From Selaginella tamariscina (taxonomy: Eukaryota > Streptophyta > Lycopodiopsida > Selaginellales > Selaginellaceae), in assembly GCA_003024785.1 (NCBI GenBank), contig PUQB01000209.1, positions 305,294-369,293 on the forward strand: 64,000 nt of DNA, written 5' to 3'. Positions 12,880-26,640 of this stretch are shown piece by piece. Under the pieces are notes generated by a model that was not told the DNA's origin, made no database searches, and saw nothing but the letters and a program-made list of their open reading frames with translations. A program made the translations under genes and the position numbers. The first letter of the stretch is position 1. The number at the start of each line of letters is the position of its first letter.

Positions 12880-13830
12880 AGATTATATATTATTTATATT
12901 TAACAACCACTTTAAATCCACGTGCCTATTCAACAATCACTTAAATTTGAAAATCACATGACTCCATTGGACACTTGTTCTAACTTTATTTATAATTCAC
13001 TATTAGATGATTATAATTTTTAAAACATTTAGTATTGTAAAATAACCTTGTCATCGAAGATATATTATAAACACCCCCATTTAAACAATGTCTATCCTAA
13101 ATCTTAAATTATATAACTCCATTCGATGACTGTTTAAATTTTAAACTCACGTAGCTTCATTTAATAGTTATCATAAATTTTCTTATATAATTCATTATTA
13201 AATGCTTATATTTTTTTAAATTCTTAATACTTGAGGTTTTTTAAAACTTTGGTGCCTAAGGTCTTTTCAAAACTTTGGTAACGAAGATTTTATATAAACA
13301 CTCTATTTAATGATCGTCTTAAATCTTAAATTTATATGATCCCATTTAACAACCATTAAATCTTAAATCCATGTGACTTCGTTTAATTGTTATATTTTAA
13401 TTTATCATTAGATAATTATATTTTTTAAGTGTTAATCCGTTTTTTAAAACCTTAGTGCCAATATCTTTTAAAGTAACTTTAACATAAGGAACTTATATAA
13501 ATACCTAACCATTTGAGCGTAATTATTCTGTTCTCCCCAGTCTATAACATGCTTAACAATCATCTTAAATTTTAAATTACATGGCCCCATTTAATAGCCA
13601 TTTAAACATATGACTTCATTAGATAATTATTATAGTTTATTATGAAATTGTTATATATTTTAAAATTCTAAGCACCAAAAGTCTTTTAAAATACCTTTGG
13701 CATATATAAATCTTAAATTTCATGTGACTCCATCTGATGGTTATTTAAGTATTAAATCCATGTGGCTTTATTTAACGATTACACCACTTAAATCTTAATC
13801 ATGTGGTTCCATACAACATTTATTCACTTT
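12880..13830. repeat. Degenerate tandem repeat, period about 190-240 bp
   Basis: Phrases such as AAATCTTAAATCCATGTGACT, CCATTTAACAATCA, TTATCATTAGATAATTATA and TTTTAAAACCTTAGTGCC recur in the same order. Units begin near 12900, 13085, 13315, 13555 and 13710. Copies are strongly diverged and no coding potential is visible. Confidence 0.6.
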
Positions 13831-14507
13831 ATAAGAAATTTTCAAAAAGTAAAAGAAAAAGAAAATCTTTATATAGCTCCTAAAAAACATTATAAAAGGA
13901 TACAATCAACCAAAAGCAAAAAAGATAAAAGGTAATAGCTCAAACAAGAACAAAACAAAGGGATATTAAATAAATTACTATGCTAATAATATAACTGGAG
14001 TAATCTTTTTGTATAAATAAGTAACTAATGTGTATATATGCTGTTATAAGTGCATATGCATTTTCACATTGTTATATAGATAAGTTTCCTTTTTTTTTTT
14101 ACATCAATACAGACAAGATTACAAATATCATTAATGAACATAACATTAATTCACTTACATTATTATTCATGTATACATATCCTCTTATCTTAAAGAGTGT
14201 CATTAATATAAAAATTAAAATTATAAATAACATCATTACTCAAGAAACCTTGGCATCATAATTGTATTAAGAAAATTTCCCTGATATATTTTGTAGGGTT
14301 GTGCTCTCCTGGCGCGCATCACACGTATGGACTACCAGCTATGTCTCTCTCCATTCAACTCCGAATGTAATAGAGTATCATATGCATCATATACCATCAG
14401 ATACTACACATATCTACATATATCATCTCTTATGTATTTACATACAGATATGAATATGTTTAGCTATATTATAATATAGATAAATATAATATACAATATG
14501 AATCTGA

Positions 14508-14563
<56 letters not shown>

Positions 14564-15095
14564 ACATGCATGTATATAAATCATTACCAAGTTAAAATAT
14601 CTTTGGATGTTATTTATTAAAGCATTTAGGTAAATCTTAAGAGTCTCTCTATGTCTATCACACAAAAACACAAACACGTATAAGACTAGAAAAAAAAAAC
14701 AAGTGATCTTTTTTAAATAACCATTTCTATAAACCACATTTAGTCATATAATAACACTATAAAAAAACTAATTGATTCTTCTTTGAACTACATCATTTCC
14801 TAAAACCATATTAAACAGCGAAACTTTATATGTTAATCCGGAGAATAACAACTTGATTTTTTATTGTTTTTTTTCCCGCTAAAACCTGATGTGTGTGTGT
14901 GTGTGTGTGTAGAAATAGCTCACTTCAAATTGGAAATGAATTCTGATCAGGAACATCATCATGTGAATCCCGCTGAGATTACACGAACTGCAAGAGCGCC
15001 AGAATGAGATCAAATACCGTTGATCCCCGCCGCCCTAGAAGAACCCTAAAACGATGAATTTACTTACAGGGGAATTAGGGTTTTAGGGAACCGAT
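13831..15095. other. Spacer and presumed promoter of the TRM1 gene
   Basis: AT-rich spacer holding a compound (TA)n(TG)n microsatellite at 14506-14560 and a (TG)n run at 14890-14912. GC content rises from about 14940 to the start codon at 15096, as expected for a 5' untranslated region. No TATA box could be assigned with confidence. Confidence 0.4.
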
Positions 15096-16078
15096 ATGGC
15101 GGCTACGGAGGAATGCAAAGGCACGGACGAAGGAGGAAAGCGCAAGCGGGAGGAGGAAGAGAATGGAATCTTGTCCTGTTCGAAGCAGAAGATCGATGTA
15201 TCGGATTATCGAATTCTCAAAGAAGGCGACGCAGAGATCCTTCTTCATGGCAACGATGTCTTTTACAACAAAACACAGGTAGTATCCACTCACGCCCATA
15301 AATGACACACACACACACACACACAGCGTGTACTGCATTATGTATATGTATGTGTCTATGTGTGTGCACAGTGTTTTTCATGTAAAAATCATATGCCAAT
15401 TGTACATTTTACGAAATTGAATCTCATCAATACACAGCTTGTTGTGGGTATATGTATGTGTATATGCATGTATATAATTAGATCTAATTATACGCGAGTG
15501 TACTACACACACATAGTAATTCGGGATGTTATGGTGAGCCAGTGTATGCGTAATACCTCGTAGGCGAGTTAACCATATTTAATACATGTTGCGGACTTAG
15601 TTTACCTGTACACTGTGATGTTTCATACGTTATAGGATTGCATATAAGAAAGGAGCATGACATGCAATACATATGTACATATGTATATATATGGTCTCTT
15701 ATATATTTATCTGTTCAGGTTGTGAACAGGGACTTGTCGATTGCGGTGCTTCGAGCATTTGTTTCTAAATGGCAAGAGGAACATGCAGCTAAGCAATCGC
15801 AAGGAATGCTCAGAATCTTAAACCTTCTGAAAACGGCTCATCTTCTGTTCAGAAGAAACAAATCCGTGTCCTTGAGGTAATGGTTAAATGTAATTATAGA
15901 TATATATAAATAGTTACACTATATATATTTCTATATAAATGCAGGCACTAGCAGCCTCCGGATTACGTTCATTGAGGTATGCACGGGAAGTCGAGGGTAT
16001 CGATTCTGTAGTAGCGCTTGACAGTGACAAAGGTGAGTTTCATATGGGATATACAGAATATATATGCATATATACATG

Positions 16079-16110
<32 letters not shown>

Positions 16111-16858
16111 GTTATATTTGATAAGCATATAATTAACTAGCTTATGTATGATATTATTACGGAAAATTAAATCTGTTTATCCAGTGGCTGTTGAAGCATG
16201 TAATCGGAATATCAAACTTAATGGCTCGGTTGTTGCGTCTAAAGTGGAGGCCCGACAGATTGATTCTCGAATCTACATGTTAACACATGAGAAGAGTTTT
16301 GATGTGGTGAGCTCTCTCTCTCTCTGCGCTGCGTGCGTGTGTGTAAACATACGGTGTACTATATGCATTTCATATACCATGCACAATACTCACTATATAC
16401 TTAAAGTGTCGTATATACCCCATATGCAGAGTATTTACACCAGTATGGTATGTTTATTATATGTACCACAAATATATACTTAAATTTATGTATGTAAAAG
16501 GTGGATCTTGATCCATATGGTTCTCCATCCATATTTCTGGATTCTGCTGTTCAAACTATTTCGGACGGCGGGCTGTTGATGTGTACAGCTACCGACATGG
16601 CTGTTTGTGTGGTAACAATGGCGAAGTCTGCTATTCCAAGTATGTATAAACTGATAGTAGAGACTGCGATTTATATATTATATAGGCAATCCGTCTTCAT
16701 GCTATTTTTATTGTATGTGTATGTATATTATATGCAGTAGTTATAATCATTCTTAATATGTCTTTTTTTCGCAGGTATGGAAGCTATTCTCTTCGTGCCA
16801 AGTACTGCCATGAAATGGCTCTTCGTATTCTACTGGCTTCTATCGAGGTTAGTGATGC

Positions 16859-16904
<46 letters not shown>

Positions 16905-18930
16905 AGGGAGGGAGGGAGGGGGACAGACTGTCTCAGACAGAGTCAATTTCACAAGTACCTTGCAGAGTCACGCAAACCGATACAAGAGACACATTGTCCC
17001 TGTGCTTTCTATATCTGTGGACTTCTACATTAGAGTTTTTGTTCGAGTCTACACGTAAGTATATCTTCTTAATTGTTGGATTTCGTTATGTTGTTGTATC
17101 AGTTGTGTATGTATACAATGCAGATATTATATATCGATTGCTTTATGTTTATAGTTCCGCAAATGCAATGAAGCGAACTCCCACGAAACTGTCATATGTT
17201 TATCAGTGTGTGGTTGCGATAATTTCTGTTTGCAGCCTGTTGGGCGTGTCGTGGAGAAGGTGTGTGTGTGTGCGTGCGTGGGGTGTGTCTATATATGTAT
17301 TTGTAGTACTATGTATATACGTAGTAATCAGTTCTACTGAGCCTTATATTATTATATATATAACTTACACTTTCCTTTTTTCCTCATGAAGAGTAATAGC
17401 ACTAGGTATTTACCTGGTTTGGGACCTACAGTTTCCAAACAGTGTGAGCACTGTGGAAAACAGTTTAACATGGGGGGTCCAATGTGGAGTGCACCTATTC
17501 ACGACGCAGATTGGATCACCACGATTTTGACACGTGTTTCCGAGATGAAGAATCGGTATCCTGCATTCGACAGAATTCACAGCATTCTCACAGCAGTATC
17601 CGAGGTAGATTTGACATTTGTATAGTATTTATGTCATGTTTATTTATGTAGATGTGTGCACGTTTCTTTTTGTGTGTATCTCTGCCTTATATAACATACA
17701 TTATGTGCAATATGCTGTTCTGATGCACAAACACACACACACACACATCGTTTGTAAATGCATTTACTCATCTATATTGTTTGTGATGGTCATGTTGATA
17801 TGACGCAGTACGACCTTACCTTTGTAGCTTTGTATTACGCTTTTACACAAATGTATACATAGTTTATAAGAAATGTATTGCAGGAGATTATTGATGTTCC
17901 ATTGTACCTGAGTTTGCATGAGATGAGTGCAACCCTGAAGTGTACACCTCCGTCGGCGGTTGTTTTCCGTTCTGCTGTTTTGAACGCTGGATACCGTATA
18001 TCTGGTACACACGCCAGTCCTCTAGGATTCAAGACCGATGCACCTATGGAAGTTATATGGGATATCATGCGCTGCTGGGTAAGTGCTGGTGTGTCTGTGT
18101 ATGTGTTGCATGTGTGTGTGTTGTATATAGATGTTGTGCAGCCTTTCTATTCTCGACATATGCACTATACATTTGTACACATACACGTGTACTTTGTACA
18201 TGTGCACTGGCATGTACATCTATATGCATCCCCTAGTGTAATATAAATTCGATGTGTGCCTGCTTGTGTTCTTATCGTTAATTTGGTACAGGTAAAGGAT
18301 CATCCTGTCAAAGCTCAAAAGGAACAGACTCCAGGAACCGTTATTCTGAGCAAGGAGCCTACATTGCAGGTAACGTATATACATGTCTCTGTGTGTGTAT
18401 TTATATACATACATATGTATGTAACTATTGTATAAGCAGGCAAACTTTGCTCGTGCACGTGGTGCTCAGAGTAAGGCACAAGTTAAAGGGGTGCCAAGAT
18501 TTTTACCCAATCCAGAAGAGTGTTGGGGCCCTAAGGTCAGGGCGGGAAGACGTATAAAAGAAAAACACGGGAATTTGCTTTCCAGCTCCACAGAGGGCAA
18601 ATCTTACGAGAACCAAGCGCGTGATAAGTTGGAAAACAACAACACACTGAGGTGCGTGCGTGTGTATGTGAATATAACGTGGTTGTGTACATATATCTAT
18701 TAGTTTTCTGTAATTATAATTAGCTTCATATCATATGTGTCATCTATATTAACTGATGTAATCAGTTGTATTATTATGGTACGGACAACATACACTGGTA
18801 GGCTAGGGAATACATATTCTAGCATACACTAAGAATATTCCGTGTTCAGGTTATGGATGCTGACGTCAAACCTGAGGACAAAGTTAATGGGGAAGGTGAT
18901 AAGCTGGAAAATACTAAATGTGAGTTATAA
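15096..18930 (+). CDS. TRM1: tRNA (guanine(26)-N2)-dimethyltransferase, 13 exons
   Basis: TRM1 uses S-adenosylmethionine to make N2,N2-dimethylguanosine at position 26 of tRNAs. Exons read by eye: 15096-15278, 15719-15876, 15945-16032, 16195-16306, 16501-16639, 16775-16847, 16966-17054, 17155-17259, 17392-17604, 17884-18078, 18292-18369, 18440-18651 and 18850-18930, with GT-AG borders. Landmarks in order: [18 protein letters not shown], the SAM-binding [18 protein letters not shown], the catalytic-loop [22 protein letters not shown], the zinc-type [18 protein letters not shown], the VIWDIMRCW segment, and a basic then acidic tail. One-base breaks lie near 15804, 16605 and 17212, each corrected by one extra base in or beside a short homopolymer. 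The reading frame of the last exon also implies one indel in exon 12. Introns are short and microsatellite-rich; the dicarboxylate carrier starts 315 bp downstream on the same strand. Confidence 0.9.
16860..16921 (+). repeat. (GA)n / (GGGA)n microsatellite in TRM1 intron 6
   Basis: A purine-only run starts 12 bp after the exon 6 donor: about twenty GA dinucleotides followed by GGGAGGGA units. It fills most of a 118-bp intron. Confidence 0.9.
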
Positions 18931-19245
18931 TTTGTTTCATTTTTTTTAAGCAATAAAATTATATGGAATTCCATATAAAGATCTGTTAGTTGTGTGGTAC
19001 ACACACACAAAATATACACACGCGCACGTATGACATGCATAGGATTCAACTATGAGAGTTTGCTAGGTGTTTCACGTGTGTTATTGAAAACAATGGTAAA
19101 TTAAACCAAGTAGATAATAGTGTTGGAATAAGAACCTTTAGCAGCCGTAGATGTCGCCACAGAATCTGCTGACCATTCTGAAGTGGAATATGCCTTCAGC
19201 TGAAAACCGTTAAGAATTAGTATTGGCGAGAATTCGAGAGAATTT

Positions 19246-21097
19246 ATGGGTTGGAAGGGATTCGTGGAAGGATGGGTAGCCTCAGTCGTTGCAGGTGTAT
19301 CTACGCATCCACTGGACCTCATAAAGGTAACTTATATAATATATATTATTTTATATATGTGTGTGTATGTGTGTGTATGTATGTGTCTCTGTGTGATGTT
19401 GTGTTGAACACATGTATATTAAGGGAGCCATATGTATGTATATATCTGTGAATATGTAGACATACATGTATTGTGTATGTGTAAATGTACAGGTGAGAAT
19501 GCAGCTGCAAGGAGAACAGGGAAAAGTGACACATAGATATATGAATCCATTTGCAATGGGAGCAAGTTAATACGTGCTGAAGGGTTCTTGGCTTTGTATG
19601 CTGGAGTTTCTGCTGCTGTCATGCGACAGACTCTGTATGCGTCCACAAGGTAAATAACCCTTCTCCGTATGTTTCGATGTTTATGTCATGCTAATTGTTG
19701 AACTATACGTATATAAACACCTATATAGAATTTCCGTTAAGTTTTGACATTGTGTTCAAGGCTGGGAATATACGATATGTTGAAGCATAACTGGAGTGGG
19801 GAGAGTGGTAAAATCAGGTGGCGGAGTAGTAGGGGGTGCAGATCTTCCATTGCATAAGAAGGTTGCGGCTGCCCTTATTGCTGGTGGCATCGGCGCTGCA
19901 ACTGGCAACCCTGCCGACGTTGCAATGGTCAGAATGCAGGTACTTACAAACTTGTGCGTGTGCGCGCGTGATATGTATATAGTTTAATGTTTGCATTTCT
20001 GATGTGCATACTGAATGTATGTTTACTGGAGGGACATATACACGTGCATGCATTCATATAGAATCTGTGTACAATACATGTGTATGTGTGTGTTATGTTA
20101 AAGTACACAACACACACATATATATGTATGTATGTGTATATGTTTTATTTCTGCTATAATATATATATGTTTGTCTTTTATAGGCAGATGGTCGGCTTCC
20201 TCCACATGAACGCAGAAACTATCGTAATGCTTTACATGCAGTGTCTCAAATAATAAAAAATGAGGGTATCTTATCCTTATGGAGGGGTTCTGCACTCACA
20301 GTGCAGGTTTGCAACACACACACACACACACACTCAGGAATCGCACGCTATTTACCACTCTTTGAGGTATTCTTCATAATAATCATTTCAGTTATCTGTT
20401 TTTTCTTACAGCGAGCAATGATAGTCACTGCGGTACAACTTGCTAGTTATGATCAGGTGTGTGTGTTTGTGTGTGTGTGTGAGTGCGCGCGCGCGGTGTA
20501 TGTATGGCGGTAACTTAATATATGTGTCAACCGAGGAGTAAACAGATAGATATATGTTGAGTTTATGCGTGCGCACACACACATACATATATATATATGT
20601 GTGTGTGTGTGTGTGTCTTCTCTCTCTCTCTCTCTCTCCCTCTCTCTCTCTCTCTCACCACACACACACCACACATTTGATATATTTGTTCAGATGAAGG
20701 AAGCATTGATGTTTCATGGCGTTACAAGTGAAGGGATTACAACGCATTTAGTAGCAAGCGTCACGTCAGGATTTTTAACATCTGTTGTTTCTGAACCAAT
20801 AGATGTTATTAAAACAAGGATTATGAACATGAAGGTATACACACGCACGCACGGCTGTATGCATATATATGTATGTGTATATTTATTCTCTGACTTACAT
20901 GTATGTATATGTAGGTGGTACATGGTCGACCACCACCATACAGAAATGCAGTGGACTGTGCAATGAAAACGGTTAAATCTGAAGGTTTGATTGCGTTATA
21001 TAAAGGTTTAATGCCTTGTTTTGCAAGGCAGGGTCCTTTTGCAGTTGTCTTGTTTATCACCTTAGAACAGACTAAGGAGCTCCTTAAAGACTTCTAA
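19246..21097 (+). CDS. Mitochondrial dicarboxylate carrier (SLC25 family), 7 exons
   Basis: This is an inner-membrane carrier exchanging malate, succinate, phosphate and similar anions, of the plant DIC (formerly PUMP-like) group. Exons: 19246-19326, 19493-19649, 19761-19939, 20184-20306, 20412-20456, 20694-20834 and 20915-21097. The three carrier signatures are all present: HPLDLIKVRMQ, NPADVAMVRMQ and EPIDVIKTRIMN, each ending a repeat of about 100 residues. GSALTVQ then RAMIVTAVQLASYDQ, and RQGPFAVVLFITLEQ near the C-terminus, are typical of the plant DICs. The start MGWKGFVEGWVASVVAGVS gives the usual short N-terminus. One base is missing near 19559 (run of G) and one extra near 19811 (run of A). 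Exon 5 is only 45 bp. The closest Arabidopsis genes are, as I recall, intronless, so six introns is notable. Confidence 0.9.
20575..20670 (+). repeat. Compound CA/TA/TG/TC microsatellite in carrier intron 5
   Basis: The run (CA)n(TA)n(TG)n(TC)n(CA)n ends about 25 bp before the exon 6 acceptor and dominates this 237-bp intron. The long frames across it on both strands are repeat artefacts. Confidence 0.85.
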
Positions 21098-21318
21098 ATA
21101 CAGGTACTTGTGTGTGCGTGTGCGTGTGTTATTTACATGCATAGCATAGATATAATGTGCTGTTTACATACGTATTATCAATGTTATTCATCAATGTATT
21201 AATTTATTTTTTGAATATTAATATATAAATAGGACAATATATAAAGGACAAGAAGACATCTTGAATACAGATAAGGACGATATATACATATAATATATAT
21301 TTAGTTTTATGTAATAAT

Positions 21319-21500
21319 TTGTTTATGGAGCTCACCTTGCTAAGTGTGACATTTGCAGCAATTGCTCTTTTACTTACATGGTTATTAAACTTTAAACATG
21401 GTATTATGTACCAAAACGCGAGCCTGGGTGGTTTCCCGATATTCGGAATATATGGGAGTCGGATAATCCCGAATCTTTTATATCAAGCTTCAGTTCCAAT
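21319..21500 (+). CDS. Possible N-terminal exon of a membrane-anchored protein
   Basis: From ATG 21325 the frame reads MELTLLSVTFAAIALLLTWL, a clean signal-anchor helix, then basic residues and a LGGFPIFG motif. This layout resembles the amino end of a cytochrome P450 (anchor, then a Pro/Gly-rich hinge of the form PxPxGxPxxG), but the Pro residues are mostly absent. The frame runs into a (GT)n microsatellite at 21523 and no further exons were found before the inverted-repeat arm. It may be a gene remnant or chance. Low confidence. Confidence 0.25.
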
Positions 21501-21573
21501 AAGTTCTTTATTTTGTAGTGTGTGTGTGTGTGTGTGTGTGTAAGTTCTTACTGAGACAATTTGCAATGATACT

Positions 21574-21608
<35 letters not shown>

Positions 21609-22199
21609 CACACACACACAATTCTGGACATTGTATATTTGGGGATGGATAGATATTACATATATATGTATATACGTTACATAATATACTATATACTGAA
21701 TTTTTGTGTATGATATTGTTCTAAACTTAGTAAATCTTGGAATGTTTATTAGAGTTCGTTTTTAATAATAAAATCAAATCAATATTATTGATAAAGTTTT
21801 AAACTAATTTATCTATTAATCTTTTTGTTTAATCATCAGCTTACTCTCAAGAGTTTTCAAGGGAGAATGGACTTTGGAGAGGTGATTAAACTTGTAATAT
21901 ATTCCAGGCACTGCTTATATATCATATTAAGCTTCTCTATTTTAATAATATACACACATTTTAAATATTATATGCATACATATAATAAAATACACATATT
22001 TGTAGTTTCTATACGACATAACATTTGATTTCTTATTACTTGCCTGCATATTAATTTTTTTATTAATATTATAAATAAAAGTTAATTTAATTAAGCTCTA
22101 AATAGAGTGCAGTGAAGTTCTAAGATTTGGGAATATATGCTTTTAGAGGTATACATATATTGTAAGGTTACTATAGTAAATCATAAATTACTTGCCTAG
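21501..22199. other. Intergenic with microsatellites
   Basis: Contains (TG)n at 21522-21541 and (TC)n(AC)n at 21581-21620, then AT-rich sequence. No gene recognised. Confidence 0.5.
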
Positions 22200-24751
22200 A
22201 CCTAATGACACTCGGCACTAAATATTCAAATGTAATAAGCAGGCTTGTTTCCTATTGCTTGCGTGTAATATGCATATGGGCGTATGCTTGCGTGTAATAT
22301 GCATATGGGCCGCACGCACATTATTCGCTATCACACATTGACAACTATGCTTAAGTAAAACTCCTTTAACTGTGAATATATTCAAATTTTATATAATTTT
22401 TCAAAGTTTTAAAATATTTAATGTATTATAGTTTGTACTTTTGTGTTTTTATAAACACATTTATGTATAAATAATATAACCTTTCTTATATATATTGTAT
22501 AAATAGATAAATCAAATGAAGTAAATAAAGAAATAAAATATGTAAATAGACAAGTCATATAAATATATTTATGTGTGTGTGTATATATATATATAATATA
22601 TATAAAGTCTACTAAATAGATGTAGGTTAATGTTTTTGTAAGGTTTAAAAATAAATATTTATATATTCTTAAAGAATCTAATGTATATTCTACAGCTTTA
22701 TATTATTTATGGTTTTTAAAGAGATTTAACCTATATATATATATAAATGGAGTACATAAATAAATAATGGCAACACTAATAATAAGAATGCAAAACAAAA
22801 ACAACAAATTTACTATGGGAAAATAATACATTGACTTATTAGTTAATATAACGTAAATTTATAAATTTTAATAGTGGAATTTATGTTTGAAAATGAACTG
22901 TCACTGTCGATTTATAAATTTTAATTTTAAATCAGCAATCTGATTTAAATATATTTGAATATGTTAATAAATTATACAATATTTAAATTAAAATATATTT
23001 AAAAGTGTGTTTATGCATATATAATGTTTTCTATAATATTAATTAATATAATATAAATTTAAAACATATAATATATAGTTGATAAATAAAAAGATACAAT
23101 CTCTTTCTAAATACAAGTGAAAATTAATCCACACGGTTAAAAAATTTAATATATTTGTGGATGTGTGATAGATTTAAAACATTCGATCCATAAAGATAAT
23201 ATATACATAATTAATATATTATAGTTTTTAAGAAAATATTTAAGTTCATTTTTTATATATTAGTCAGTTTATTAATCGATTATTTTTGCTTAAAGTCACC
23301 AATAAATCCATTAACAACATCACATTAATGAATTATAAATATTAAACTTACTTAAGTAATGACCGTTTCAAATACTACATAAAAAACAACGTAACACTGT
23401 CACTTTTTTAAAATATAAATAAAAATCATTTACGTTGAAACAACCGTTTATATATGTCTTTCTATACACACACATGCACTTGAGAACCCATATGGTTTAG
23501 ATTTATTCATTTGTGAATATTAATTCTATATACACGTTATGTACACAGTATACAACATACTTTGTGTAAGCTTAGTAAGCTAGTTTCTTGGTGGACCAGG
23601 TATTATCGGTGAGTGACCATCAAAGATTAATTATGCATAAGTAATATTCTTAAGATGTGTTTATTTTAAAGAAAATGATTTAATCAATGTACCGACGTAT
23701 ATTTTAATTACTATTTATAATTAATTAAAATGCATAATTGGAAAACACATACACACACGCTTGCATGCTCTTATTATTTAAGAATTATCATAAGTATAAA
23801 TAAGATAATGTTAAATGAAAAACATTTCTAAATTTTACACACAGCAAATTAAAAGTATTTCTTATTATTAATTTAAAATTGAAAAGATTTAAATCAATAA
23901 ACTTAAATTGCACTTCAATACCGTTGTATTTCTTTATACTCTAATTCTTCTTTTATACTTAATAAAATATTAAATTTTTAAATCACGACAACACATGTAA
24001 GTAGGAGAATTATCATATTCTCTTAGCATATTTAAATATTTATTAAAAATTTACCTTAAATTCACGAGAGTAACTTAAAACTCATTATATAGCCATTGTA
24101 TATTATATGTGCGAGACAATGTACACATATTATCTTTACTATAAGTATTAACATAATTTATACGATATACTTGTTTTGCGTTTAATGCTTATATACTGTA
24201 ATATAAAGCTGCATAAATATTAATAGAAATACATTAGCGAATTAAGAAATAGCAATGTTTAATACGGTTTCATATTAATCAACTTTGAAACACATAAGTT
24301 ATGGCAAGTTGTATACAATAGTGACATCATTCATCATCAAAATGGTACCCACCGGTAGCAATCCTTTAAATATGGCTTCTGAAGAGGTACACCTTGATAA
24401 CAGGATTTCAAGAGATGAGGTGGTTTTTAGAAAAATTAAATGTTTTTATTAAAAATATAATGCTTCATTTGAAGTCATTGAGGCGATGAGATACCGAGAG
24501 TTCCTAGAGAGAGAACCCTTCGTCCTAGAAGACATTTGTTGCACTATCCTCACATAGAGAGTGATGATTGCCAAGCTATATGTAGGTTTGTCACTAGGTG
24601 GGCTCACATGTGGTGCTGGCAAGTACAACACAGTACTTAGTAAACTGTCAACCCTTACGATATGCTTCTATAAATTATATATTAAATTAAACTTTCATTA
24701 TCAATAATATCTACAAGCTTTCATAGCTTACTTAACAGCATAATCTAATGA

Positions 24752-25620
24752 TTAAACAGCTTCATTAATCAGTTTAAGAGACACATGTTGATCCGTAAGT
24801 AGAATCTCTTCCCCACGATCCTTACATAAAAAGTAGTACATAACATACATCACCTTGTAGACGACAGTCGTGCAAGTCAGCAGCAGAATGGTAACAATGA
24901 CTTCCCACCACTTAACACTCCCGAGATCCATCCCATTAAATACTCTAATACATAGCTTCTGCGCAGGTATCATGAGCACACCTTGAAGAATCAGCAGACC
25001 GATCCCGAGTAGTATATTTCCTTTGAGAATCCTCATTCCTTCATTGAGAGGTTTCATACCTTGCAAATCCTCTAGCACCGAGACAACCCATGAGAGTCGT
25101 TGGACAAGATTGAAGTAGAACACAACCACAGCAAGAAGCAAGAACAGTACCACACCTAGCCATTTCATGCTGTAAGTGTACACATAGAAGGCAATACCAA
25201 GATCGCCAATATAAACTGCACCGGCACACAGACAAGTGATGAACAGTCGTTCGAATGTGGCCGGTGAGAGGTTGAGAGCTTCCTTCTTGGAGATCTCCTT
25301 GCTTGGGGCTGTATACAGAAGAGCTGTTGTATAAGCTAGGGAAGAGGTATAGAAACACCACATAATAATATCAACAATCGAGATCAACGAGCTTGTAATC
25401 AACAACTCAATGGCTATCTTGAAGATCACTCCGCCCTCCTTGTCTGTCAAGTTTGCTGCAGGAGACCGAGACCGCAAGCTAAGACGTTTGGAGAAGTGAA
25501 TGATAATAACCATGACAAATAAGCAATATATGTGCAGGAAGAACTAAGACCAAAGATATAAAAGCATATATAGCAGGATTCTTCCATATGATAGTTATGG
25601 TATCTTTTAAAACACTGACT
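24752..25620 (-). pseudogene. Plant multi-pass membrane protein gene, copy C (best preserved)
   Basis: The 253-residue frame 25513-24752 covers most of the protein. It has about six hydrophobic segments, including IFKIAIELLITSSLISIV, LGVVLFLLLAVVVFYFNL, ILLGIGLLILQGVLMI and WWEVIVTILLLTCTTVV, and a polar C-terminus. The N-terminal part (YIFGLSSSCTYIAYLSW) lies upstream in another frame, joined by an indel near 25500. The family appears to be the uncharacterised plant membrane family around At4g19950. Copies A and B share the same gene, and copy B also changes frame at this N-terminal point. That could mean the shift is old or that an intron border is misread. Function unknown. Confidence 0.6.
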
Positions 25621-25689
25621 TTCTTCCATTTGATAAACACGAAGAAGTATCAAACGGATACTGTATCAAACGACTTTGACTCGGCAATA

Positions 25690-26640
25690 ATCTTGCAATA
25701 TTAATTTATATCGCCTATTCATAGAAATATCACATGTAATCGATAAATTAATATTGTAAGGTCTATTCGCACGGTTATATGCACACATTGATTTTAATAT
25801 TCATTGGATTAGTTTCAATATGGACCACTCCATTATCACATATAATCAATAAATTAATATTATAGGTCTACATGTTTAGCTACATGCACACTTACTATCA
25901 CAAGTGTAGTGGGATTTTAATATTTGTCAGATTGATTTTAATTTGGATAATGTATATAAGTTAGGGTTTTAAACTAATACAACATACACATTTTTATTTC
26001 TGAGTTATCATCACTTCCACTAGTGGGATTTTGATATTTGTCGCATTGATTTTAATTTGAATCATGAGGGTTTTAGACTAGTATAACATACAATTTCTAT
26101 ATTCTGAGTTGTCATCACATTAGTGAAGGTGAGGGCATCTTTAATTGTTCATACAGAGTGTTCGAATTTGTGTCTTTTTTATAGAATTTTTTTTTTTTGT
26201 TTTTTTAAATTTAACTTTTCCATTATCTAAATCTCTTCCGTTTTTTATAGATTTTTCTTTCTTCTTTTTATTCATAAATGCACAACATGCAAATTCTTTA
26301 TTTGTGGATTCATGCAATTATTGAATGTCATGTGGGTGAGCTGAACAATCAGTCTTAGTTGATGTGGCGTTCATAGCCCATGGTATTTACTCCTCTTGTT
26401 CCTACTACAAATCCTTAAGTTCGATTGGATTTTTTCTGTGAAAATTTTGGAAATGATGGTTGATAACTTCATTATGGTTGCCACATATCATTCATGAAAC
26501 AATGCTTAATGTTTGTGCAAGTTTCTTACTTGTCTTCAAGGGACAACTTTACAGTGGTACAATGGTCTGGGCACACAACACATGGGGATTGGAGTATTCT
26601 TCCAATGATCTTCAAACGTGCATTTGGGCATGCTAATGAT
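25690..26640. other. Spacer in right arm, no gene seen
   Basis: AT-rich. The phrases GGGATTTTAATATTTGTC and GATTTTAATTTG recur near 25790, 25910 and 26030, giving a weak 110-120 bp tandem repeat. Counterpart of 2721-3594. No coding signal. Confidence 0.5.
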
